Shown: positions 47,901-59,900 of the stretch, one piece after another | How positions within the stretch are numbered: position 1 is the stretch's first letter | Layout of the letters: every line of letters starts with the position of its first letter | Assembly (NCBI GenBank): GCA_020744425.1 | Contig: JAGMUV010000013.1 | Location: forward strand, 1,116,001 to 1,180,000 | Reading direction: 5' to 3' | DNA: 64,000 nucleotides | Source: Dactylonectria macrodidyma | Lineage: Eukaryota; Ascomycota; Sordariomycetes; Hypocreales; Nectriaceae | Program-made: the position numbers and the translations under genes | The notes under the pieces: generated by a model | What the model saw: the letters and a program-made list of their open reading frames with translations, nothing else | Told to the model about the DNA's origin: nothing | The model's database searches: none

Positions 47901-50900
47901 GCGTATTCTGGCTGCTTATCCCGAGGCTGAGAACCAGATCCTCAACGCTCAGGATGTTCAGCACTTCCTGATCATGACCATGCGACCAACTATGAAGCCT
48001 GTCACTTTCATTCCGGTCCTTGATGACAACTTCGAGTTCTACTTCAAGAAGGATTCGCTCTGGCAATCCGAAGACCTCGATGCTGTCGTTGGTCAGGACG
48101 TTGGTCGTACTTGCATTCTTCAAGGCCCTACCGCCGCTAAGTTCTCCACTGTCATTGATCAGCCAATTAAGGAGATTCTTGACAGCATCCACGAGGGTCA
48201 CATCTCCAAGTTGACCGAGGACTTCTACAACGGCAACAATTCCTCCATCCCCGTGACTGAGTACTTCGGCGGAAAGCTGGTTGACCCCGAGATTCCTCTG
48301 GACGTTGAGGGCCTGACTGTCAGTTATGACACTCACAAGAACACCTACCGCCTCTCCTCTTCCGCCGCTGCTACCATGCCTGAGCTTGACTCCTGGTTGT
48401 CGCTGCTCGCGGGACCCAACCGCAACTGGCGCCATGCTCTTCTCATGGCCGATGTTGTCGTTCAGGGTCAGAAGTTCCAGACCAACCCTATCCGCCGCAT
48501 CTTCGCCCCTGTTCGTGGCCTCTTCGTTGAGATTCAGTACCCTAATGATCCTTCCAAGACTGTCATTGTGGTTCGCGAGCAGCCCCGCCCCAACCAGTAC
48601 ATTGATGCGATTGAGGTGAAGCTGGTTGGAGACAACGAGATTCTCGTCAACATGATCAAGGACACCACGGCTCTTGGAAAGCCAGCTGCCCTTCCCTTGA
48701 AGTTTACCTACCACCCTGAGGCTGGTTACTCCCCCATCCGTGAGGTCATGGAGGATCGCAATGACCGCATCAAGGAGTTCTACTGGAAGGCGTGGTTCGG
48801 AAACGAGCCTCTTGACCTGGATGCCGATGTCACCAGCGTGTTCGACGGTGGCAAGACGACCATTACTGGAGAGGCTATCAACAACTTTGTCCACGCCGTT
48901 GGCAACCATGGCGAGGCTTTCGTTGACCGCCCTGGCAAGACTGTGTTTGCTCCCATGGATTTCGCCATCGTTCTTGGATGGAAGGCTATCACCAAGCCCA
49001 TCTTCCCTCGCACCATCGACGGTGACCTGCTGAAGCTTGTTCACTTGTCCAACCAGTTCCGCATGATCCCCGGAGCGGAGCCCTTGAAGAAGGGCGACGA
49101 GGTCTCCACGACTGCCCAGGTCAATGCTGTCATCAACCAGGAGGCTGGCAAAATGGTGGAGGTTTGCGGAACCCTTGTTCGTGATGGCGAGCCCGTCATG
49201 GAGGTCACTTCTCAGTTCCTCTACCGCGGTGCCTACACCGACTTCGAGAACACCTTCCAGCGCAAGGTTGAGACTCCTATGCAGGTGCACCTTGCTACCA
49301 CAAAGGACGTCGCCGTCCTGCGCTCCAAGCAGTGGTTCTCGGTTGACGAGTTGCCCAGAGACATCGAGCTCCTGGGTCAGACTTTGACCTTCCGCCTCCA
49401 GAGTCTGGTGCGCTTCAAGAACAAGGATGTCTTCACCAGCGTTGAGACCCGCGGACAGGTTCTGCTTGAACTCCCCACCAAGGAGATCATCCAGGTTGCC
49501 AGCGTCGACTATGAGGCTGGCGAGTCCCACGGAAACCCTGTCGTGGACTACCTGGAGCGCAACGGTTCTCCCATTGACCAGCCCATTAACTTCGAGAACC
49601 CCATCCCTCTTAGCGGTAAGTCTCCTCTGCAGCTCCGTGCGCCCGCATCCAACGAGAACTACGCCCGCGTCTCTGGTGATTACAACCCCATCCACGTTTC
49701 CCGTGTTTTCTCCACCTACGCCAACCTTCCTGGTACCATCACGCACGGCATGTACTCTAGCGCTGCCGTCCGAAGCCTGGTTGAGACTTGGGCCGCCGAA
49801 AACAACATTGGCCGTGTCCGCAGCTTCCATGCTTCTCTAGTGGGCATGGTCCTGCCCAACGACGACATTGAGGTCAAGCTTCAACATGTTGGCATGGTGT
49901 CTGGTCGCAAGATCATCAAGGTCGAGGTTCGCAACACTGAGACTGAGGACAAGGTCCTGGAGGGTACTGCCGAGGTTGAGCAGCCCGTTACCGCCTATGT
50001 TTTCACTGGCCAGGGCTCTCAAGAGCAAGGCATGGGAATGGAGCTGTACGGAAGCAGCCCTGTGGCTAAGGAGGTCTGGGATCGAGCCGACAACTATCTG
50101 CTTGACAACTATGGTAAGTTGCAAGAACGTGATTTCACCCATTGGACATGTGCTAACTAAATGACTTAGGTTTCTCTATCACCAACATTGTCAAGAACAA
50201 CCCTAAGGAGCTCACCATTCACTTCGGTGGCCCCCGTGGTAAGGCCATTCGCCAAAACTACATTGCAATGACTTTCGAGACTGTTGCTGCGGACGGTTCG
50301 ATCAAGTCGGAGAAGATTTTCAAGGAGATCGATGAGACTACCACCTCCTACACCTACCGATCTCCTACTGGTCTTTTGTCCGCAACGCAGTTCACTCAGC
50401 CTGCCTTGACCCTCATGGAGAAGGCCAGCTTCGAGGACATGAAGTCGAAGGGTCTCGTACCTCTGCAAAGCACCTTTGCTGGTCACTCTCTCGGTGAATA
50501 CTCGGCCCTGGCAGCGCTCGCCGAGGTCATGCCTATCGAGAGCTTGGTGTCTGTTGTGTTCTACCGCGGTCTTACCATGCAGGTTGCCGTGGAGCGAGAC
50601 GCTGCTGGCCGCTCGAACTACTCTATGTGCGCTGTTAACCCCAGTCGCATTAGCAAGACGTTCAACGAGGCCGCCCTCCAGTTTGTCGTTGACAACATTG
50701 CCGAGGAGACTGGCTGGCTTCTGGAGATTGTCAACTACAACATTGCCAACATGCAGTACGTCTGTGCTGGTGACCTCCGTGCCCTGGACACACTTGCCGG
50801 TGTCACCAACTTCCTCAAGGTCCAGAAGATCGACATTGAGGAAATGAAGGCCAACATCGAGGAGGCCAAGGGACATCTTCGTGACATCATCCGTGGATGT

Positions 50901-51290
50901 GCGGACAAGACTCTGAGCAAGCCTGTTCCACTTGAGTTGGAGCGTGGCTTCGCTACTATCCCTCTCCGAGGCATTGATGTGCCCTTCCACTCAACTTTCT
51001 TGCGATCAGGTGTTAAGCCTTTCCGATCCTTCTTGCTAAAGAAGATCAACAAGACCTCGATCGATCCCTCGAAGCTGGTTGGAAAGTACATCCCCAACGT
51101 GACGGCCAAGCCGTTCGCGCTGACCAAGGAGTACTTTGAGGATGTGTACAAGCTGACCAACTCGCCCAAGATTGGTGCGGTGTTGGCCAACTGGGAGAAG
51201 TATGTGCAGGATGAGGCCATTACCAACGGTGCGGATGGCAGCGACAGCGGCTCCAGTTTGGAGTATGACGGCCCTGGTGCGGCTGCCTAA
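44920..51290 (+). CDS. FAS1: Fatty acid synthase subunit beta
   Basis: Two exons: 44920-50113 and 50170-51290, giving 2104 residues. The start is the ATG in context CACCATGTACGG; the frame is open further upstream without a better start. Domains in order: acetyl transferase with nucleophile Ser286 (GTTGHSQGI); FMN-dependent enoyl reductase in the 600-850 region ([30 protein letters not shown]); dehydratase with a hot-dog [15 protein letters not shown] near 1580; and malonyl/palmitoyl transferase with Ser1838 ([15 protein letters not shown]). These residues and the length match the housekeeping yeast-type beta subunit. The intron lies at the start of the malonyl/palmitoyl transferase. It is head to head with FAS2, as is common for filamentous ascomycetes, and probably co-regulated with it. 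Confidence 0.97.
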
Positions 51291-52422
51291 TTGCAGAACA
51301 TGACACGAAGAAGAATGATGATGAAGGAGGCTAAAGATTCCCGAATTGGATTGTTTTGGTATGGAAGCATATGATGATGTATTCCTGCAGTAAAGAGGCG
51401 TTTGCTATTATTCTCGCAGTTAGAACTAGAACTTGAATGATTTAACTTATGACAAAATTGCGAGTTGGAGTAGTTTTGACATGATTGTATCACACCGTCC
51501 CTTTGATGTGCGGTTGCACAATGAATGCGTGCTGGTGTACAGATTATAGAATGGTTTGTTGGGCTGAATGCATGTTACCTAAGGCGCCCTATCGTGGTGT
51601 GGTAGCCGAGTCGCCAAGCAAGATAAAGCACTGGCTGCAGCATCTATTGAGTGGGTTTGTGCTTGTGCTTGTCACAGGATGAGATGGGATTTACCTCAAT
51701 TCTCACCTTGCTATCTCAGCTTGTTCCAACTTGGCCGGCGGCGGTGGCGGAGGCGGGGGAAATACATAGATAGGCTTAGCATCTTTCTCCTGAAGCCGCA
51801 GGTCGGCTGTCGGCGACGGCCGAGGCCAAGGTGAAGCGGGGATGGAGTCGGAGACGGCCTATCAGCATTGGGTCGCTATATTTTGTAGCACAAAGTACCT
51901 GTGTTTGTACGTAAAATGCAGTGTAATTAATACTGCGTAGTGCGTACCTAGTAACTGTTTGAGAAGGTGCTGTTAGTTGATACCGTGTTCTGTATTCCAT
52001 AGTTCATTTGCTTCTGAGGTCTGCTCTGACGCCTGCGGCCGAAGCTACTCGCCGCCGACGCTACTCGCCGCCGACGGCTGCTGCCCGATGCGTTCAGCTG
52101 CGAGTTTGATTTGATTGGCTGGAGAATCATTGAGACACGCATCGCACCGCAACTACAAAGAGGCCGACTATCTCGCCTTAACTTGTTCAAGTTTCAACTC
52201 TTGGCTTCGCTTCCTTTCCCCTCGTATCCCTGACTTTCTCTTTCCACCTGTGTGAGTTTTCCACTTTTGGTGGGCTTGAGGAAATATTACCTCATCATCG
52301 CCAAGGTTGCCACTTGTCGGTGTCTGGCACTTGTTACACCAGGGAGATTGCATCACAACACAACCCAAATTCCAGGAGCCAACGCACACACGTTCTACAT
52401 CAACTAGCGACTTTAATAGACC
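51291..52422. other. Spacer between FAS1 and guanine deaminase
   Basis: 3' UTR of FAS1 and promoter of the next gene on the same strand. A GC-rich patch near 51735-51760 and a 2 x 16-base tandem duplication (52045-52076) stand out. No gene is seen. Confidence 0.45.
52045..52076. repeat. 16-bp perfect tandem duplication
   Basis: CTACTCGCCGCCGACG occurs twice in direct succession about 350 bases upstream of the guanine deaminase start. It may be a duplicated factor site or slippage product. Confidence 0.85.
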
Positions 52423-53929
52423 ATGCCTAGCCCGCGGAAGAAGATATTCCTAGGGACATTTGTCTCCTCCAAGACCCGTCGAGAGCTTCAGTATCTCCAT
52501 GGTGCCGCCGTGTGTGTTGACAGCGATGGGAAGATTGTCAAGGTCGATAAGGATTGCGCGAGCGTGGACATCATCGACGACCCATGGCTAGCTAAGCTGG
52601 GGTGGGAGAGAACTGACGTGGATATCTATGTCGCTGAGCCGGGACAATTCTTCTTTCCGGGGTTTGTCGGTGAGTTTTTGGTCATTCTTGGAGCGTCCAC
52701 TTCCCGAGCCAGACGCCACAGACTGGGCAAGCGCTGACAAGATTCAAGATTCACACGTGCATGCGTCTCAGTATCCCAATGTGGGAATATTTGGCAAGTC
52801 GACGCTGCTGGACTGGTTGGAGACATATACGTTCCCGCTCGAGTCCAGCTTGAAGGACCTGGTTAAGGCACGACAGGTATACACCGCTTGTATACGACGT
52901 ACCCTCTTGAATGGCACCACGACGGCAGCCTACTACGCAACTATCGATGTGGAGGCAACAAACCTCCTCGCAGATCTGTGCCTGTCTCTAGGTCAGCGTG
53001 CGCTCGTGGGGCGGGTTTGTATGGACAACCCCGACATATGCCCTGACTACTACCGTGATGAGAGCGCCGAAGCAAGTCTGGATAAGACGCTGCAGACTAT
53101 CCAGCATGTCCGAAAGATTGATCCTAACTTCGATCTGGTATCTCCTATTTTGACACCGCGGTTTGCGCCGTCCTGCGCCAGCGAGTCGATGAGAGGCTTG
53201 GCCAGGATCCATCAGGCGACAGACCTACCCATCCAGACTCACCTCTCCGAGAACAAGGGGGAGATTGCCCTGGTGGCGAAAATGTTCCCAGAGTCAAGCT
53301 CCTACACTGCCGTATACGACGACCACGGCTTGCTGACGCCACGAACTATCCTCGCCCACGCGGTACACATAAGCGAGGACGAGGCGAAGCTCATCGCGAA
53401 GAGAGGAAGCAAGATATCTCACTGCCCGTGCAGTAACAGCGTGCTCACGAGCGGCACGGCGCGGGTCCGGTGGATGTGGGACCGGGACATCACGGTGGGC
53501 CTCGGGACGGACATGGGCGCTGGCTACAGCCCTTCGATCCTCGAGGCGGCCCGGCAGGCGGCGCTGGTGAGCCGGCACCTGGCCATGGGCATCGACGACG
53601 CCGACCCGGAGCACCAGCGGAGCAAGCTGACCATTGAGGAGGCGCTCTACCTGGCGACCCGGGGCGGAGCTGCGGTGGTCGGACTGGAGGACCGGATCGG
53701 CGCGTTCGAGAAGGGCATGGAGTGGGATGCGCAGCTGATTGGGCTGGGGGTCGTGAGTGAGGTTGGAGTTGCGTCTGAAGCTGAAGGACAAGGAGGAGAT
53801 GGGGGCAACGTGGACATGTTTGGGTGGGAGACCTGGGAGGAGAGGATAGCCAAGTGGGTGTACAATGGCGATGACCGCAACACCAAGAAGGTTTGGGTTA
53901 AGGGGCGACTAGTTCACTCAAGACGATGA
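52423..53929 (+). CDS. GUD1: Guanine deaminase
   Basis: Two exons: 52423-52669 and 52749-53929, giving 475 residues, the normal size. The amidohydrolase zinc site begins right at the exon join: PGFVDSHVHASQYPN with His85 and His87. It continues with THLSEN, ILAHAVHISEDEA, SHCPCSNSVL and the Asp of GLGTDMGAGYSPS, which together are diagnostic for guanine deaminase. The enzyme converts guanine to xanthine and ammonia in purine salvage and nitrogen use, in the cytosol. A small C-terminal beta-sandwich part completes the fold (RIGAFEKGMEWDAQLIGL), extended by a Glu/Gly-rich loop. No clear link to the FAS genes next door. Confidence 0.94.
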
Positions 53930-56900
53930 AGAGGAGCATGACGAGAATGAGCCTATGGACGAACTCACATAGAATAGAACCTCAGGGCAATGAGTGTGGA
54001 GAGGAGCGTGTAAGTGGGATGTGAATGAGGCGTCGCCTTCACAATCTAGACCTTGACTGAGGTAACATGCAGGCGAATAGGGTTGAGATGGGGCATTTCC
54101 TCCCTAACTTAGGCGGCAAGAATAGTATCACGACTTGAGTTCATGTAAGCGCTAGTTCCTGGGCCAATACAGAGGGTATATTCAAATTATATGAGGCTGT
54201 CTGTCATTAATAACAAAGACAAATCATTGTGCTCGATGAACTTGTTGATTGATCCTTACTCTCCAATACGGACAGGCCAGACAACTCTATCGTGACAAGA
54301 CGGGTCCTGGACCATGCAGCTGAATAAAGGTCTAAAAATAACGGGCTATTGCTGTGCGGTGTTTCTAATACAGGTGGTGTTGACCACCCGTGGACTGACG
54401 GCGCCGCTGGCTCTTGAATGAACGTTGGCACGGGGCTGAGATGAGGAGATTTGTCTCGGCAGAGGACATGAGGCTGGGATCACGATTGGATTGCAGCTTT
54501 ACTTCGAGAATAGCCCGGCGCAGATATGCTGGGCCAGTGGCGACACTCCAGTGACAGGTGAGTTTTGCATCAACGAAGGGCTATTCCTTCAGAGGCCCAG
54601 CGAGTTCGTGAGAGCTCGTCAGGTGAGAGCTAGAAGTGGCTCGAATCGGCAGCTGTGCCGTGCCGTCGGCACATGTATGCCGCGAAGACAGGATTATGAA
54701 CTTAGATTTCATGGTTGCAGAACAGCCAATTCGGTCCAACCCCCGCAAAGCAAGCGAGAACGGGAACAGGGCAGTGCAAGTTTGGCGAGGGTGTGGCAGG
54801 ACGGCGGACGCATAGCGTAGTGAAGATCTTGTACATACTGTACATTTTGTAGCAACTAGGATATTCAGCCCCAGGATGCCAAGTAACGTGGCGCGCTTTG
54901 GGGACCCGCCACGGCGTCCAGCTCGGCTTTGAGGACATTGAGGGACCTCTCAGTATCCTTGTATCACAAGGAGCGTGGGAGTAATTAAGGGCGCTAAACC
55001 GGTGTTTGAAGTGTCTCTGCATGCTTTAGTCTGGAATGCAGGATGGAGAGAGACCCGGCGAGGGAGGGACACACAGACTCTCTGAGACACGCACACATAG
55101 GGGCGTAGAGAGAGAAGGAGAAAAAGAAGAAAAAAAAGAGAAAAAGGGGATTGAAAAAAAGAATGATGACGGAGTTCCGCAGGGAAGAAAAGGTACGTGA
55201 AAAGATGGACTTGGAAAATGTGGAGATGAGGGATGATTGTTTAATGGCGGAAGGTGACTCAAGACGCAACGAGGCCCTGCAGCTGCCCGTACGCGGTACG
55301 AATACGTTTTCTTGCAGAGAGCAGCAGAAAGTGATCGATATTCTGACGATCTCGTTTCAAATGGGAAGCCATCATCCGATTTCACTCCCGCAGCGGAGAT
55401 AACAGGCCTGCCGGCGGGTTGACGAAGGAGGCTATTGCTGTAGGATGTCTAGCTGTCTGCAGGGAGTGGGCAAACGACTGCCCGTCTGACTTGAATGGCC
55501 CGGCTGCTGCCGCCAAGGACGATCCATCGATAGATAGTGACGCTAAAGGAGACATGTTGGTCTGGGGGGGTGTCATCACCTAAAATAAAAAGAAATGTCC
55601 ATTTTTGACCAGGATCTGGAAGAGATCCGTTGCTCGCAAAGATAGGTCGGGGGGGAGGGGGGGTGGTGAATGCATCCAAACAACTTGGGACTGGAAAGGT
55701 TTCTGTTGGAGGGGGTGTGGGGGGTGTGACGATGGCAGCAGCAACAGGTTGGTAGGCGTGATTCCGCGCGCGTTGTGCGCTGCAGCGGAATGAATGGGGA
55801 TGTATCAAACGGGCGAGGGAGGAAGGGAGGGAGGGAAGAAAGTGATTGAGATGCAGGAATAGTCACCGGCAGTTCAACGTGAGTGGGCGCCATCACTTAA
55901 GATGGTGGGTTTGAGGCTGCGAGGGCTGAGAACAATCGCCAAGGGGGGGTAGAGTTTGGGCTGCCCTTGGGTGCCCTGCCGCCCAGGGCTGGTCTAGGCT
56001 GGACGCCTCAAAATCTGGTCCGCGTTGAAAGAATGAGGCGGAGGAGATAGAGTCTTGCAGTGGCGGCGTCTCATTTTTCTTGGTTTCTTTCTTTGGCTCT
56101 TTGGCTTTTTTTGGGCTTGCCAAAGCGTCGGGTTAGTGTCGTGGACTTGATATTATTCGTATTGTGTCGTGAGACATTCATCAGTCCTATAGGTCGGTCG
56201 ATGCTTGACGCCCAGAGGCTGAACACATGCCAAGGGGGCTGTCAAGCCACGGCGTCCATGGCCGCTGCCTACCTGCGTAGTACTGTGACAGCAATTACAG
56301 AGTACATGCGTACAGTATCTACACGCACGCACTTTGTACGGAGCAGCATGTCCTTGGTTGCACATGCATGCAACAAAAGACGAAAAGCAGGTAAATTGCT
56401 TGCTGCAGCAAAGCGCCCGAGACCTTCCTCCCCCCTAGCCTTAGGTTTGGTTCCGCGGGGGCTTACACCAGCGGTATCCGCGCCTGAGGTATCCAGTTGG
56501 TCGGTCAGTCATCCATTCCACAACCGTAGACTTAACCGCCATCAACTTCAACGAACCAAACTTCACCAGAGAGAAAACCTCACCGACTCTTCGATCGAGC
56601 AAAGAAGTCGGCGCCAACAAGCATCATGAGATACACAATTCTCGTTCTAGCCAGGAAACCCCATTCAGCTGCACAGCCTTCCACCCGCTGCCGGCGCCCG
56701 CTAAACCCTACCGCCGGCCTCAAGAAAGCCACGGCAATGGGCCTAATCACAGCTTGGACGAATCAATCCCCTCCGCTCCATTGATCCATTCCAAGCTCAG
56801 CGCCACCGAGCAAAGCCTAAGCTCTCGAGCTGTGTCTTGTTGCCCACGCGGGCCCAGCCTCGCTGTGCATCTGTCCAATTGAGGCGCCTTGTGCGAGTCG

Positions 56901-57611
56901 ATGGTGCGGGTCGACTTCAAACCTCTGCGCTGCCACCCCGGCCATGGGCTGCACGGGGCTGCACGCCGTGGGGCTAGGGTGGGTAGATCCTCAACAACCC
57001 ATTGGCTGTTCACTCATAGAACGAGCGTTTTCGCGTTCAGCCCTGTGTGCTGGCTGCTTCGCACTAGGTGTGGGATGTGGGACCCTTCCGAGCACTGTGC
57101 AACTGTTGTATCGTCCTAGCTCATCAGACACTTGAAAGCCTGCAGCGCAGGACGTGACAGGGTCCAGTCAAGGGCGCCTGCCGGCATGTCTACTCTCCAC
57201 CGCCGCTGTGCCGATGGGCAGCAGAGAGGAAGATTACATTGGGGAATGCCATGCGCATTGGGTTTCTGCTATGAGTGCAGGGGTCGTTAGCCAAACAGGT
57301 CCTTGCCAAGTGTCTGGCTTAAGCCTTGAGGCAGACAGATCCATAAGAAGACCCCCTCCCCCCCAGCATTGAGATAAGTTCTCAAGGAAAACGGCTACGA
57401 CAAGGCAGACACGCCCTATCGCTCTATTGACCGGCAAGAGAAACTGTTAGTGCCTCACCTAATCCACGCTTGACGACTTACTGGAGCCTATAAACTGACT
57501 TGATACCCCCAACCAGGCTCCGTTCCTCCTCTCATCTCTCTCCAAATCACACCTGTATCAACTCTACATCCCGCCCGTCCTCGACGACACACGCGTGCAA
57601 CAACCGTCGTC
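53930..57611. other. 3.7-kb region without a supported gene
   Basis: It separates guanine deaminase from the MARVEL-like gene. Between about 55050 and 55900 the plus strand is purine-rich (the minus strand CT-rich), resembling a 5' leader or promoter for minus-strand transcription, yet no convincing minus-strand gene follows it. Open frames such as 54491-54820, 56060-56629 (plus) and 55449-55808 (minus) lack domains and are rejected. Confidence 0.45.
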
Positions 57612-58430
57612 ATGACTACTACCACCACCACTGGCACCCAGGGCCTCACCGCCACTGGTGTCCCTGCCCTCCCCTTCTTCCTGACCATCATCCGTGGTGT
57701 CATCATCGTCTTCTCCCTTGGTGCCTTGATCGCGGCCGCCTACAACCTCTCGCTTTTCGGCGGCGCAAGCTACTATCTCTCTGGCTACTCTGGTCCTGCT
57801 GGCTTCATCATCTTTGATGTAAGTCGCACTGACACTCTAGCTCCACACTTGTTCCGAGACTGACACCCAACAGGCCATTTTCACTTTCCTCATCGTTGGT
57901 GGCATGCTCGTTTCTGAGTTCTTCGCTCCCCAGCTCTACTTTCGCATTGCCTTCATCATTGCCCTGATCCTTGACGCCATCTTTTGGCTCTCTGCTTGGG
58001 CCTGGGCCGCCTCCGTTGCCTCGTCCTTCTACAGCTACTACAACAGCTACGACGGTTACTACCGCAGCAATACCCTCGACGGCTATGGCGGTTCCCTGGC
58101 TGCTTGCGCGGCCCTCGGTGCTGTTGTCTGGTAAGTTCAGCCGATATGATGATGCTCTAAACTTCCAAATTAACCCATATCGCGCGCAGGGTTTTGATTA
58201 TTGTCACTATCGTCTTCTTTGTCAAGTCATGCATGGCTTCCCCCCAGAGCCAGACCTACTCTCCCCGAACCGAGGTTCAGGCTGAGCTGGGCGAGCCCAA
58301 GCCCGAGGGCCAGCAGATTCCTCCCCAGCAGTACCCCCCTCAGCAGTACCCTCCCCAGCAATACCCTCCCCAGCAGTACCCTCCCCAGCAGTACCCTCCC
58401 CAGCAGTACCCTCCTCAACCCCAGCAGTAA
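57612..58430 (+). CDS. MARVEL-like four-helix membrane protein with YPPQQ-repeat tail
   Basis: Three exons: 57612-57818, 57874-58130 and 58190-58430, giving 234 residues. Four hydrophobic helices are visible: ALPFFLTIIRGVIIVFSLGA, AIFTFLIVGGMLVSEFF, LYFRIAFIIALILDAIFWLS and AACAALGAVVWVLIIVTIVFF. The loop after helix 1 has SLFGGASYYLSGYSGP and the loop after helix 3 is Tyr/Ser-rich (YSYYNSYDGYYRSN). This is the MARVEL topology found in proteins of membrane apposition and trafficking. The tail (about 185-234) is soluble and built of PPQQY units, typical of cytosolic Pro/Gln tails. The exon joins keep the frame (GAVVW/VLIIV). The exact role is unknown. Confidence 0.82.
58318..58427. repeat. 15-bp tandem repeat encoding PPQQY
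   Basis: About seven imperfect copies of a 15-base unit (core CCTCCCCAGCAGTAC) form the end of the MARVEL-like gene and keep its frame. Copy number is likely variable between strains. Confidence 0.9.
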
Positions 58431-58907
58431 ACGGACCATGGTTACCTTCCCACGTGTGAGCTCTCTGGAATATCAAGCCCTGAGGATTATTGGAAAGAGG
58501 AGGATCGGAGTCACTGGTTAGAAGAGTTTGTGTTGGTGGATATGGCAACGCAAGGAACGACACAAGTTAAGCCTAATGATTTGAAAACGCACCTGGGAGC
58601 GTATTACTTGAGACTACAGGGTACATCTCGAGACCCCCTATTTTGATACCACGTTCAAATTTCATTCTATTCATTTCGCATCCTTCATTAACCTTGACCA
58701 GTCCCAAAGCCTCGGAACCCAAATCATGACGTCTCGACCCATCCAGCATATTCCCATGTTCCCTTTCTCGTACATCTCTCGTCACACATCCTTAGCGAAG
58801 GTTGCCGATGGGCTCAGTTGCGTCGCTCCGGGGTAGAAGCCTCGCGTTCTCCCTTCCGTGCCTAATGCCAATACTGTTAGGATCAAGGAGCATATGTTTT
58901 CGCCAAG
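58431..58907. other. Convergent 3' region
   Basis: Lies between the ends of the MARVEL-like gene and the bZIP-like-basic gene. No gene or clear structure is seen. Confidence 0.45.
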
Positions 58908-59900
58908 TCAGCGACCTACCGCTCGGGCTCTTGTGCGATCAATTCGCTTCCGGGCCTCCTCCTGCTTACGGATGTTCTCGTTCTCCTCGTCAACAGCAGT
59001 GACGCGCTGCTCAATCACCTTCACCATACCGTCCTTGATCTGCTGCGGCACCTCATCGTAGTCACTGGCCGAGGCTCCGAGAGCCATGGCCCGCAAGCGC
59101 CACCAGTCGCCACTGGCGGAGCGGTCGTAGGTAATACGCTGCGAGTTACCCAGTGCCTCGAGGCGCTTCTGTCGCGACTTCTTAGCCGCCTGGTTGTTGC
59201 GCTCCCGCTCGATCCGCTGGTTCGTCTTCGCGATCCGGTTGTTCTCGGCCTCGATGCGCCTGTGCTCGTTCTCCGGAATCGGCTCGTCGGGGAAGGGCAC
59301 CCAATCTTCGGCCGTGGGCTTCGGGGGCAGGTCGGGGATCTGGGACATGGGGAGGGCTGGCGGGTTAGCCTCCTGGTAGGCGAGCTCTCGCTCCATTTCG
59401 GCCTGGCGTCGACGCATTTCCTGAGCGGGGATGTTGGTTGGGATCGAGAGGCCGGCAGCTTGGAGGGTGTAGCTCCCGCCGATGAGCTGAGGAGCATTTG
59501 ATGAGCGCTGAGCTAGAGGAGTTGCTGTCTGCGCACGAGCCGAGGATGGACTGGAAGAGGTGATGTAGGAGGCAGGGGCAGGAGTTGGCGAAGCATGATG
59601 GGGGAGAGCTAGGGGAAGTCCGGTGGCGGCGATGCGGTAGCCCATTTGCTGCTGAGGTGACTCCTCGTTGTATCGGGTTCTCTTCCGCTGCGGCTCCAGC
59701 GATGTCATGGTGGGTTCGGATTCTTCGATGGAGGCTTCTGGGTCGGGGCTTTCTGGGCTTTCCGCATAGCGAGGGCGCTTTGTCTCTCTTTGGGGTCGCA
59801 TTTTCAAGGGGGAGGTGGTTGGTTTGGGTTGATATAGTTGGTGATACTGATTGTCATTGGTTGGCATTGGTTGGATTTGGTCTGTCTGACCACGAGACAT
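58908..59900 (-). CDS. Nuclear-type protein with a bZIP-like basic region, function unknown
   Basis: Single exon, 330 residues from the first ATG (59898-59900; the frame stays open upstream without ATG, so an upstream exon is possible). Residues 1-150 are Pro/Gln/Ser-rich and disordered, with nuclear-localisation-like basic pieces (ETKRPRY, PQRKRTRY) and many SP sites. A long charged helix about 175-260 (EMRRRQAEMERELAYQEAN ... ENEHRRIEAENNRIAK) leads into RERNNQAAKKSRQKRLEAL. This fits the bZIP basic-region pattern N-x2-A-A-x-K-x-R-x-K. No leucine heptads follow; instead GDWWRLRAMALGASASDYDEVP appears, then a last charged helix. It may be a degenerate or divergent bZIP-related factor. The gene itself looks real by composition and long open frame. 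Confidence 0.65.
   Translation of the reverse strand: MSRGQTDQIQPMPTNDNQYHQLYQPKPTTSPLKMRPQRETKRPRYAESPESPDPEASIEESEPTMTSLEPQRKRTRYNEESPQQQMGYRIAATGLPLALPHHASPTPAPASYITSSSPSSARAQTATPLAQRSSNAPQLIGGSYTLQAAGLSIPTNIPAQEMRRRQAEMERELAYQEANPPALPMSQIPDLPPKPTAEDWVPFPDEPIPENEHRRIEAENNRIAKTNQRIERERNNQAAKKSRQKRLEALGNSQRITYDRSASGDWWRLRAMALGASASDYDEVPQQIKDGMVKVIEQRVTAVDEENENIRKQEEARKRIDRTRARAVGR

Noticed and set aside
46558..49830. Very long minus-strand frames (370 and 711 codons) inside FAS1
   Set aside because: They are antisense shadows of the strongly biased FAS1 codon use. The sense strand matches a known enzyme over its full length.
35732..53929. A secondary-metabolite gene cluster around the FAS genes
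   Set aside because: The FAS subunits are of the primary type. The neighbours (LSM4, guanine deaminase) are housekeeping, with no polyketide or peptide synthase, tailoring enzyme or cluster regulator beside them.
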